Shown piece by piece: positions 16,769 to 24,413 of a DNA stretch of 64,000 bases. Origin of the DNA: Mangrovimicrobium sp033283265 (GTDB taxonomy: Bacteria > Pseudomonadota > Gammaproteobacteria > Pseudomonadales > Halieaceae); assembly GCA_033283265.1 (NCBI GenBank), contig JAWMQN010000005.1, forward strand, positions 1 to 64,000, written 5' to 3'. A model generated the notes under the pieces. That model made no database searches. It was not told where the DNA came from and saw only the letters and a list, made by a program, of their open reading frames with translations. Made by a program: the position numbers and the translations under genes. Every line of letters starts with the position of its first letter. Position 1 is the first letter of the stretch.

Positions 16769-17212
16769 GTGAAGGAATCATTCGGGAAAGCACTGGTACT
16801 CAGCGCGCTGTGCGTGCTCGGCGCACAGGAAGTGGGCGCTGCCAACCTCTACCGCTGGAAGAACAGCGAGGGGAGCCTGGTGATCAGTGACCGGCCGCCG
16901 CCGCAGGGCGTGGAATTTGAAACGATTACAACTGATTCTAGCGTGGTACGACGGGTGGAAGGGGAATCACCGCCCTCGCCCGTGGTCCCTGCCGGGAAGC
17001 AAACAGAGGCCGCGCCTGCAGCCGAACCCGAGCCGGTCAGATCGGTGTACAAAAAGAATCCGGAGTACTGCGAGCGGGCCCGCAAGAATCTCGAAATTCT
17101 GGAGCGCCCGCGGATTAGAATAGTGGAAAACGGCGAGGCACGATTCCTCAGCGAGGAAGAGCGTGAAGAGCAACGCGCCCAAGCTATGGAATCGATAGCA
17201 CAGAACTGTTGA
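16769..17212 (+). CDS. secreted DUF4124 protein
   Basis: A 147-residue exported protein with a signal peptide (VLSALCVLGAQEVGAA) followed by a short DUF4124 domain (LYRWKNSEGSLVISDRPPPQG), a proline-rich linker, and a charged tail with KKNPEYCERARKNLEIL. DUF4124 is a small domain of unknown function in periplasmic proteins. The GTG start is preceded by AGGGG; longer in-frame starts would leave no proper signal peptide. It is a tandem paralogue of the next gene, with the same KKNPE-x-C-x-RA motif. Confidence 0.78.
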   Translation: MKESFGKALVLSALCVLGAQEVGAANLYRWKNSEGSLVISDRPPPQGVEFETITTDSSVVRRVEGESPPSPVVPAGKQTEAAPAAEPEPVRSVYKKNPEYCERARKNLEILERPRIRIVENGEARFLSEEEREEQRAQAMESIAQNC

Positions 17213-17229
17213 ATCTCCTGGGGACAGAT

Positions 17230-17691
17230 ATGAACCATCAAAAACTATCACCTATCCTGATTTGCTCAGCTTTGCTGGCATGTTCTTTCTCAGCCAGTAA
17301 CAGTGTAGCGGGAAGCACCCATTATCGCTGGATCAATGAACGTGGCATCGAAGTGCACAGCGACCGCCCGCCGCCTGCAGGCATTGACTACGAAGTCATC
17401 TCCGCGGGCACCGGCCTGAAGCGGGTCGTACCTGGCGAGGAAGGGGCTGTACCGGCAGAGGTTACACCCAGCGCTGGAAATGATTTTACCCAGGTCAATA
17501 CCAACGAACAAAACCGGGACAAGAAGAACCCGGAGTTGTGTGCACGCGCGCAAAAGAATCTGCAGTCATTGACTGCCGGGACCCGCGTGAAGGTTCGAGA
17601 TAGCCAGGGTGAGGAGCGTTACCTCACTGACGAAGAGCTAGTAATAGAAAAAGCTACCGCGGAAGCGCAGATAGGCGTCTATTGCCCCTGA
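17230..17691 (+). CDS. secreted DUF4124 protein, paralogue of the preceding gene
   Basis: A 153-residue protein with an N-terminal hydrophobic signal containing LLAC, so it may be a lipoprotein with Cys17 as anchor, though signal peptidase I cleavage after SVAG is also possible. A DUF4124 domain (HYRWINERGIEVHSDRPPPAG) and the KKNPELCARAQKNLQSL motif follow. It starts 17 bases after the first paralogue and forms an operon with it. It converges on the minor pilin operon. Its stop codon lies inside a shared hairpin. Confidence 0.78.
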   Translation: MNHQKLSPILICSALLACSFSASNSVAGSTHYRWINERGIEVHSDRPPPAGIDYEVISAGTGLKRVVPGEEGAVPAEVTPSAGNDFTQVNTNEQNRDKKNPELCARAQKNLQSLTAGTRVKVRDSQGEERYLTDEELVIEKATAEAQIGVYCP

Positions 17692-17718
17692 CGGATCAGG
17701 TTTTGATCCTCAGGGGCA
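17683..17718. terminator. convergent hairpin that contains both stop codons
   Basis: Outer stem TGCCCCTGA (17683-17691) / TCAGGGGCA (17710-17718), inner stem GGATCA (17693-17698) / TGATCC (17704-17709), loop GGTTT, one bulged C. The TGA stops of the DUF4124 gene and of fimT both lie within the outer stem on opposite strands. There is no T run, so termination may be Rho-dependent or the hairpin may protect 3' ends. Confidence 0.7.
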
Positions 17719-18255
17719 GCCCGTGTTTATGGTATTGACCCGTGGTCGCCCGGTAGCCGAAACGATTACCTCTTTTTCCTCAATCCCGTCATCGGGCGCA
17801 TTCTGGCAGATTTTGAAACTGGCCACAGTATTGGCGACACCGGATGGGTCGAAGGTCATCTGGCTGAACCCGACACTGCTGATTTCGAACATCAGGAAGC
17901 CATTGTTGAAGCCAGCCTGCTGAGTGATCACCATATCGTTGGGATCCACAACGATCCAGCCCTGCTCCCAACCGCCTCCGCCGTCACAAGCCGGAGGACT
18001 TACACCCGTCGACGAGCACAACCGCATCTGCACATTTCGCTTGATCGCCTCACCCCTGGCCAGATAGACACTGGTCACGAACTCATTGGCGTAGGATTTC
18101 AGCCTGGTCCGCTGCATCAGTGTCGAGAAGCCGGGGGCCGCGAGCGTCAGGATTATCGCGACGATACTCAGCACCACCATCAATTCGACCAGGGTAAAGC
18201 CGGCGGTCTTTCGCCGCTGAAGGGCACTGCTAGCGGTTGTCTTCATCGAGTTCAT
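17710..18255 (-). CDS. GspH/FimT-type minor pseudopilin, last gene of the pilin operon
   Basis: A 181-residue type IV prepilin with a cleavage site after glycine in KTAG-FTLVELMVVLSIVAI and the glutamate at position +5. The C-terminal domain has cysteines (LCSSTGVSPPACDGG) and a VDPND motif. It corresponds in role to FimU/FimT, priming pilus assembly at the tip with PilV, PilW, PilX and PilY1. The ATG overlaps the pilY1 stop by one base (TGATG); a GTG one codon upstream is the alternative. Confidence 0.88.
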   Translation of the reverse strand: MNSMKTTASSALQRRKTAGFTLVELMVVLSIVAIILTLAAPGFSTLMQRTRLKSYANEFVTSVYLARGEAIKRNVQMRLCSSTGVSPPACDGGGGWEQGWIVVDPNDMVITQQAGFNNGFLMFEISSVGFSQMTFDPSGVANTVASFKICQNAPDDGIEEKEVIVSATGRPRVNTINTGCP

Positions 18256-21200
18256 CACTGCTGGATATTCCAGTAGACACGGCCTTTGGACTGATCGAAG
18301 CTCGCAGCCCCACTGGCATCGCTACCACCAATGGGCGAGTTTTCACCGCCACAACCGATACAGAAGGGCTCCTCGGTACAGTTACCTTCATCGTCACAGC
18401 GCCGCACCAGGCCGGCAACCGGAGATGGCACCAGGCCACCGGTGAAAATCGAGTTCAAATCGCCGCCAGCACTTTCGAAATCGATGTTGTAGGTTGTCGC
18501 CGTGCCCAGGTTGTTGATACACATACTGCTGTCATCCGCCGCGTCATTGGGGTCGAAGGGTATGTGTGTGCTGAAATTGGCGATATCGCCGACCACCAGA
18601 GAACTGGTGACGACCTGTTCAGTGTCGCGCAGTGCCAGGGCGAAGCCCCTGGTATTTTCATCTATGGCAACGCCCCCGGCGAGAACGTCGTTCGGGTCGA
18701 CCTCCTGCATCGCATCCAAACAGAGAACGTCCTGATTACAAACACCACTTACGCTGATCCCATTTGGATCCAGGGGTGTATCCAGGAAAGACAGGAAGTA
18801 ATTCTGCACCCCTGTCGTCGAGGTGTAAGTCACCAGCGGCTTTTCCCGGTCACCGGTACCGGCGAGGATACGGTAGACGTAGGCAGTGTCCAAATCACGC
18901 ACCACATCCGGACCGTAAAGGAACTTCCTGTTCGACAGGCACGTATTATCGTCTGCTTTATCACCACAGCCAAAGGAACCAATCAGTGTCAGGAGCCAGT
19001 TGGACGGGTCGGCCTCACTACCAATCGTGGTGACATTCCCGAGCCCATCCTGGCCAGAAAGCCGATAGATATTGCCACCTGTGTCAGCCGCATAGGCGAA
19101 AGCAATATCCTGGTCAGCGTCACTCTCGGTCACGATAGTGACCCCACCCGGAACGGCACGCTCGGTGTCGAAAACAGCCAGCAACTCTCCGTCTACCGCA
19201 TCGAGTACATAGATATGGTCTCCGGTGTCTGTGGTGGTTGAATTCAGATTGACCGTCGATGAAACAACCGGGGTCGTGATGATGCAGGTGTGGTTCACTC
19301 CTGCCAAGACATTGTCACTATCCTCGCAGTCATCGTACCCGCCGCCCATGATCAGCACCGGATCACTGCGGCCCTGCACAAATGCGATATTGGCGGGTGA
19401 CCAGGTCTGGCCCACGTCGGACCAGGAGTTGGGGTCAGGTGCGGTAATACAGCTACCATCCTGGCAACCTGTTTTCCACAAAAGTTCAGGCGGGTCATTC
19501 GGGTCACTGACATCAAATGCATAAAGTGACCTGCCTCCGCGCCGCATCGCCGCATAGATGTATTTTGTTCCTGCCGAGACATCCTCCCAGGCGGTAATCG
19601 GTCCATCCATACCGTAATCCTTGGGCGAACCGGGGCGGCCCAATGAACCGTCGCCGGTAGCGGGAATTTTGACCTCATCGGTGTTGGTATAGAGGCGCGG
19701 AATCTTGTCCCAGAATTCGGGTGGCATAAAGGCCCAGAGTTCCTGGCCAGGGCTGTAGGTGCCCAAATCCGTGATCAGATCGTCGGTCTGGTTTCCGTTT
19801 ACCGCGCGCAGCATTCCATCGTTAGCACCATAAAACACGACGATCTCTGGATCATTATCGGTGCCGTAGTTGAGTGCGATGGGCCGCGAGTGAATAACAT
19901 CGCCATGCACGTAGGCGCGAGTATCGGTCGTGTCGCCATCGTCATTTTCGTCGAGTAAATCCTTGCCGTAGACCCAGTCGACAAGGTCGGTCTGGGGTAT
20001 GGGTGCGTTGGGGTCGTTGGGGTCTATACCGCTGATGCTGATGTTGGCACTAGTGAAACCCAGCATGGAGGTGCAACTGGCAATGTCTTCAGCGCAGGTA
20101 TAGATATCACGCTCGGCGTAACCTTCGGCCCGCAGGACATATGCCTGGGCACCTTTCTCTACATAGGGCCCGTCAGGTGAATTGGATTCAGATGGATTCT
20201 CGTTGTCTGCAGGGGGGCAAATGCCACGCGGGTCGAAATCCCAGTAGGTGTCGGCACTGGTTGGGGTCCAGAAGCTCCGCGCACAGTCGGTGACGAAGCC
20301 CGTGGTCGGGTTGATTGCGGGCACGTCGTTGGCATCGTAAAGCTGAATCGTGTCGGTCGGGCCACCGAGGTGATACTGTTTGAGGTTTCCTGGCCACTTG
20401 GGCATCGCCTGGGAATCCGGGCGGAAGAGACCGACGAAGACCTGGTTGAGGAAGACACTGTTACCGGTCGAGGCCGCTGGCAGTGCCACCGATGCGAACA
20501 CACTGTTGACCGCCTGAATCTCAGAAAGAATCTCCAGGATTGTTACGTCGATATCGTTGGGGTCGCTGACTCGGTAGTACTTTCCGCCGCCGTTGTACTC
20601 GGAAAAACTGCGCAACAACTCACTGCTACTCATACCGCGCTCCTGCCCCTCGACACCGTCATCATACTTTGGGTGCGGTGTCGGGCTGACATCGATCGCG
20701 TAAAAGATGATGCCTAGTTCGTCGTGCATCACCTTGGCCCACTCGTCCGCCCAGTTACCCTGGTGCGAGGTATAGGTGAAGCCATCGGTGATCAACTGTG
20801 CCGCACCGGGGAAAGCCGCCTCTAGATCCTGGCGCGCTGCCTCGTTGCTGGCCGCTGAATCGGTGGACACGTTACCGCCGGGCACGTTGTTGCCGATGTA
20901 AACGATGTAGGTGCCAGCGCAAACACCCCCCGCATCCGGCTGCAGGTAGCTGTAATCCGCCGAGCTCTCAAAGGCGTTATTCGGCAGGGTGTAGATCACT
21001 TCACTCTCGGACGTAATTTTGGACCCCGAGTTATTGAAAAAATCGCGTTTTTCGTTTTTGCCGTAGCCAGTATTCGCCGTGATATTGACGCTGTTACCAC
21101 CAGTCAGGTAGCGGTGCGCTTCAGCAAAAGTACGCGCAATGGTCCGGTTGTTGGTACCGTCGCTCAGCGACCCACTGTTCTCGAAGGCACCGATCATATC

Positions 21201-21581
21201 CGAGTACAACAGGTTGTAGGTACGGTTTACTGCAGGGTTGTTGGGGTCTGTCCAGACTGACTTCATAGGCCGGATGGCCGCGCGCACATAGCCCATCTGG
21301 GGGCTTTCGCCGTACATCATCAGGCCTATACCAAGGTCCGTATTCTCCGGGGAATTCGGATCGTTGGGGTCGGGCACCAGGCTATCAAATACATTTTGCA
21401 GTGCCAGCCGCTCGCCTTCAAAAGCCGAGTTCCAGTTCGAGGAGTTGTCGAGGATGAACAACACGTTGGGATACCCCGGATCGACCACGGGGACGCCGAC
21501 GAACAGGTCGATATCCTCCGCCCGCGAGTGGAGCGAGAGGCTGACCAGGACCATAAACATGACTGCAGAAACATATTTCAT
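18255..21581 (-). CDS. pilY1: PilY1, type IV pilus tip adhesin
   Basis: A 1108-residue secreted protein with a signal peptide (residues 1-21). The N-terminal part is von Willebrand A-like (NVLFILDNSSNW, MIDAS-type but DxSxN rather than DxSxS). The C-terminal beta-propeller (about 540-1000) includes an acidic calcium-loop-like stretch (DENDDGDTTD) and VVFYGANDGMLRAVNG. PilY1 caps type IV pili and acts in adhesion and twitching. Eleven Asp-Pro-Asn triplets are scattered through the chain, an odd enrichment. An AGGAG box precedes the ATG, and pilX ends 41 bases upstream. Confidence 0.95.
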   Translation of the reverse strand: MKYVSAVMFMVLVSLSLHSRAEDIDLFVGVPVVDPGYPNVLFILDNSSNWNSAFEGERLALQNVFDSLVPDPNDPNSPENTDLGIGLMMYGESPQMGYVRAAIRPMKSVWTDPNNPAVNRTYNLLYSDMIGAFENSGSLSDGTNNRTIARTFAEAHRYLTGGNSVNITANTGYGKNEKRDFFNNSGSKITSESEVIYTLPNNAFESSADYSYLQPDAGGVCAGTYIVYIGNNVPGGNVSTDSAASNEAARQDLEAAFPGAAQLITDGFTYTSHQGNWADEWAKVMHDELGIIFYAIDVSPTPHPKYDDGVEGQERGMSSSELLRSFSEYNGGGKYYRVSDPNDIDVTILEILSEIQAVNSVFASVALPAASTGNSVFLNQVFVGLFRPDSQAMPKWPGNLKQYHLGGPTDTIQLYDANDVPAINPTTGFVTDCARSFWTPTSADTYWDFDPRGICPPADNENPSESNSPDGPYVEKGAQAYVLRAEGYAERDIYTCAEDIASCTSMLGFTSANISISGIDPNDPNAPIPQTDLVDWVYGKDLLDENDDGDTTDTRAYVHGDVIHSRPIALNYGTDNDPEIVVFYGANDGMLRAVNGNQTDDLITDLGTYSPGQELWAFMPPEFWDKIPRLYTNTDEVKIPATGDGSLGRPGSPKDYGMDGPITAWEDVSAGTKYIYAAMRRGGRSLYAFDVSDPNDPPELLWKTGCQDGSCITAPDPNSWSDVGQTWSPANIAFVQGRSDPVLIMGGGYDDCEDSDNVLAGVNHTCIITTPVVSSTVNLNSTTTDTGDHIYVLDAVDGELLAVFDTERAVPGGVTIVTESDADQDIAFAYAADTGGNIYRLSGQDGLGNVTTIGSEADPSNWLLTLIGSFGCGDKADDNTCLSNRKFLYGPDVVRDLDTAYVYRILAGTGDREKPLVTYTSTTGVQNYFLSFLDTPLDPNGISVSGVCNQDVLCLDAMQEVDPNDVLAGGVAIDENTRGFALALRDTEQVVTSSLVVGDIANFSTHIPFDPNDAADDSSMCINNLGTATTYNIDFESAGGDLNSIFTGGLVPSPVAGLVRRCDDEGNCTEEPFCIGCGGENSPIGGSDASGAASFDQSKGRVYWNIQQ

Positions 21582-21622
21582 AACTAACTCCTCGGCGAGT
21601 GCGGTTCAGCCGCACCGCGCCG

Positions 21623-22117
21623 TTACGTACAATAGGTGTCCTTGAGTACCGTACTCAACAGCACCCTGACCCCCTGCGTTATCTGTACTTCGGCACCGGT
21701 AGCGCTATTGGTTGCCGTCGCATCCAGTTCCCAGATGGTCTGCCAGAAATCGTTCGTGGTCATCCCGGGCAGCGTAACGCTGCTCGAGGTCGAACCGGCC
21801 GCCTGGTTGGCACGCACGCACCTGGGCACCTGCATGAGTACCGAATAGTCATCAACGCCATCTAGGTTAAGGTCTACCAGGTAAGTGATGGCAGTCGAGG
21901 TATTCCAGAACTCTGACTGTATAGCTGCCTCGATCTGCATGTTCGCAGCGGAAATTGCCTCATTGCGCGCCTGCACATTACCCACCGCACGCAGGTTGGT
22001 GGTACTCAGGGTATAGGCAGTAAGCACGAGCACCGTCATCAGCAGCAGGATTATCATGCTGATGAATATTGTTACCGCCCCGCGCTGTTGTCTGGCCTGC
22101 ATCTTTACTTGCCTCAC
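21623..22117 (-). CDS. pilX: PilX, minor pilin
   Basis: A 164-residue protein with the PilX N-terminal pattern: RQQRG-AVTIFISMIILLLMTVLVLTAYTLS, a hydrophobic helix without the usual phenylalanine at +1, followed by a variable C-terminal domain. It is a minor pilin of the PilV-W-X-Y1 tip complex. The GTG start overlaps the pilW stop (GTGA). An ATG five codons downstream is an alternative start. Confidence 0.85.
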   Translation of the reverse strand: MRQVKMQARQQRGAVTIFISMIILLLMTVLVLTAYTLSTTNLRAVGNVQARNEAISAANMQIEAAIQSEFWNTSTAITYLVDLNLDGVDDYSVLMQVPRCVRANQAAGSTSSSVTLPGMTTNDFWQTIWELDATATNSATGAEVQITQGVRVLLSTVLKDTYCT

Positions 22118-23286
22118 GGACTGTTCGGGTCGTAGGGGGTGTCCCGGCGCCCGGAAACGTTGTTAAGGCGAACCGTGGTACTGAATACGTGGCGCTTGAA
22201 ACTGTCATTGAACGGGCCGATGCCAGTAGCACTACCCATGGAATAGGTCTTGGTGTCGGTGTAGCCCGCGGTCGCCTCGTTGGCACGGGCCAGTATGTAA
22301 ATCTTCGCGCCGACCACGTTCATCAGGTCGGCCACGGTACAGGCGCCGACTTCGCTGAGGCAGCGCTCGAATTCGCCTTCGGCGGCACCATTGCCGCGAT
22401 TGGTCGGGATGAGACGCACATCTTCGTTGGCCCAGACGATTGCCGAAGCGTTGTTTACCGCACCACCCAAATGGCTCTCGCGGTCGAATCCGAGTTCCAC
22501 TCTCAGTCGCTCGACACCTTCAACCAGCGCGTCCGCCGCGAGCTGTGTCGGGGTCCCGCTATCGACGCCGAAGGTAGAGCGCATCAATGTGGGTATGCCG
22601 TCGCCGTGGGTGATCGCGTGATCACGGACGTAGTAGATGTTCTGTACATAGCGGCGGCGCCCGGCGTCGGTTAAGCAATCGACCTCGGCGAAATCGGGCG
22701 CGAGAGGATCATTCGGGTCCAGTTGATAGACGCCCGGCTCGTTTGCGCCGTCGCAGTTGTTGATCTCGAAGTACAAGGCATTCGCTTCGACTGCATCGCA
22801 ACCAGCGTCACCTGCAACGCAGGTGTCCGCGTGCCGAACCACGACGATATCTGAATTGGGCTGGATATGACCAAGCCCGCCGAGCAGACCGCCGATACAA
22901 CTCGCAGGCGGCGTCCCGTATACCTCAAGCGGCACGCCGATTGCCGCATCCTTGTAGGCCTGGGTCCAGGACCCAAAGGCCAGGCAGGGATCGGGTTTGA
23001 AGGCAGGCACATCAGTGGCCGCAACGATGACGGAAAAGTCATCCCAGACGGGGACAAACCCACCCCAGTAGCCCGCGTGCACGATGTCGTTTTCGAGAAA
23101 CTGCATCGCGAAGCGGGCATTTTCTATCTGGCTGTTGGTTTTCGCCATCTCGGTGTTGGAACGGGAGAGGTTAACAAACAGTTCAGACATCGCCGCCACA
23201 ATCACGATGCTGATCGCCATGGCGATCATCAGCTCGACCAGACTGAGACCCGATTGTTGCGTCAACTTGTACTTGTGCTCGTTCAT
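22114..23286 (-). CDS. pilW: PilW, minor pilin
   Basis: A 390-residue minor pilin with a prepilin leader, QSG-LSLVELMIAMAISIVIVAAMSELFVNLS, glutamate at +5 and a long C-terminal domain with cysteine pairs. It works with PilV, PilX and PilY1 at the pilus tip. The ATG overlaps the pilV stop by four bases (ATGA). The reading frame extends upstream through pilV and should not be used. It contains two DPN motifs (QLDPNDP and YDPNSP, the latter at the extreme C-terminus). Confidence 0.92.
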   Translation of the reverse strand: MNEHKYKLTQQSGLSLVELMIAMAISIVIVAAMSELFVNLSRSNTEMAKTNSQIENARFAMQFLENDIVHAGYWGGFVPVWDDFSVIVAATDVPAFKPDPCLAFGSWTQAYKDAAIGVPLEVYGTPPASCIGGLLGGLGHIQPNSDIVVVRHADTCVAGDAGCDAVEANALYFEINNCDGANEPGVYQLDPNDPLAPDFAEVDCLTDAGRRRYVQNIYYVRDHAITHGDGIPTLMRSTFGVDSGTPTQLAADALVEGVERLRVELGFDRESHLGGAVNNASAIVWANEDVRLIPTNRGNGAAEGEFERCLSEVGACTVADLMNVVGAKIYILARANEATAGYTDTKTYSMGSATGIGPFNDSFKRHVFSTTVRLNNVSGRRDTPYDPNSP

Positions 23287-23870
23287 GGCGTGAGGTCGGC
23301 TATCCGGACGGTGGTAGTGACGTAACGGCGGCATTTGTCGGCATTGGCGGCATCTGCACAATCCGACCCGGCAGGGAGGTTGTAGAGGTTCTGCCCGCAG
23401 GTCATCACCGGCCCGGGTGGCGCACTGATCGGCGTAAGACCCTGCCATACAACGGTTACGACGTAATCAGGGGGAAAGGACTGCACACAACCGCGACCAC
23501 CGATCAAAGCGCCCACACTTCCAGCCACGGACTGTTCCGCAGCGCCTTGCAAGGCCAGGCACCATTCTGCCCGGTCAATTTCCGCGACAGTAAGCCCCAC
23601 CCCACCCGGATCGTCGCAGGTGACGCCGACCCCCAGGGGGGTGCCGCTCGTCGCGTAATCCACCGCAAATGCCCGATTGGCTGCTATTCGGCTCGCCATG
23701 TCGTTCAGCAGCATCAGCGCCTGGGTGCGCTGGTAGGATTCGACCTCCGACTTCTGCAGCCGGCCCTGCATCTGCATCAGCGCCAGCAATCCGATGATAA
23801 TAATGACGATGGTGACCAGCACCTCGATCATCAGCGCACCACCTTGACGGGTGAATTGTACGCCCCTCAT
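23283..23870 (-). CDS. pilV: PilV, minor pilin
   Basis: A 195-residue minor pilin with prepilin signal QGG-ALMIEVLVTIVIIIIGLLALMQMQ and the typical SEVESYQRTQALMLLNDMASRIAANR helix continuation found in PilV. The ATG overlaps the pilE stop (ATGA). A GTG three codons upstream is the alternative. It is the second gene in the operon and is translationally coupled on both sides. Confidence 0.92.
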   Translation of the reverse strand: MRGVQFTRQGGALMIEVLVTIVIIIIGLLALMQMQGRLQKSEVESYQRTQALMLLNDMASRIAANRAFAVDYATSGTPLGVGVTCDDPGGVGLTVAEIDRAEWCLALQGAAEQSVAGSVGALIGGRGCVQSFPPDYVVTVVWQGLTPISAPPGPVMTCGQNLYNLPAGSDCADAANADKCRRYVTTTVRIADLTP

Positions 23871-24280
23871 CGCTCCCACTTGCCTCCAAATTCCGAGGTC
23901 TTGGCGCCCTGGCTATCGAGCTCCAACCACCCGTCGCTTGCCTGGTTCCCAAAGGGAGTGAAGCGCACCGAAAATTCAGGTACGCCGGAGGAACTTACCG
24001 TGCTGATACTAAAGGTATAAAAAGCCGAGACATCAGTGGGAAGGGTATAGCTGATATCGTTCGGGTCACCGTAGCGCCGCTCCGCCAGCAAGAACTGCTC
24101 CTGGCGATTGGCTATTTCGAGCATTTCGGCCTTCGCCGATGTGCGGTGACCGCGAATTACCTGATTCTGGTAAGCCGGCAGGGCGATCGCCATGAGCACC
24201 GCCACAATGACCACCACCACCATCAACTCGATCAGCGTAAAGCCGCGCTGTCTCTTCGCAAATGCAAAGCCTGCACGCAT
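23867..24280 (-). CDS. pilE: PilE-type pilin, first gene of the minor pilin operon
   Basis: A 137-residue type IV pilin of the PilE/GspG-like small minor pilin group. The processing site is in KRQRG-FTLIELMVVVVIVAVLMAIALPAYQNQV, with glutamate +5. The C-terminal part has the YTLPTDVSAFYTFSI and FRFTPFGNQ-type stretches of PilE. In Pseudomonas aeruginosa pilE is last in the cluster, but here it is first and a FimT/FimU-type gene is last. A DPND motif occurs after AERRYG. Confidence 0.88.
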   Translation of the reverse strand: MRAGFAFAKRQRGFTLIELMVVVVIVAVLMAIALPAYQNQVIRGHRTSAKAEMLEIANRQEQFLLAERRYGDPNDISYTLPTDVSAFYTFSISTVSSSGVPEFSVRFTPFGNQASDGWLELDSQGAKTSEFGGKWER

Positions 24281-24380
24281 GGTGCCCTGCCCCCTGATTA
24301 TTCGTATTGCAGGTTAGCAGTATGCCGAATGCACGCTATTTATCACCGACAATTGGCGGAAATCTCCAGATAAACGGTAG

Positions 24381-24404
24381 CAAGGGGCCGGAATCGGCCC
24401 CTTG
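24381..24404 (-). terminator. hairpin after clpB
   Basis: A perfect ten-base inverted repeat CAAGGGGCCG / CGGCCCCTTG with a four-base loop, nine bases beyond the clpB stop. The T run on the minus strand is weak, so efficiency is uncertain. It could also insulate the pilin operon from clpB read-through. Confidence 0.7.
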
Positions 24405-24413
24405 GGGGGAGGA

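Noticed and set aside
17938..24070. TTSGGGTC as a DNA uptake signal
   Set aside because: It follows from the DPN codons in the pilus genes and I did not notice it elsewhere in the window, so a protein-level cause is more likely.
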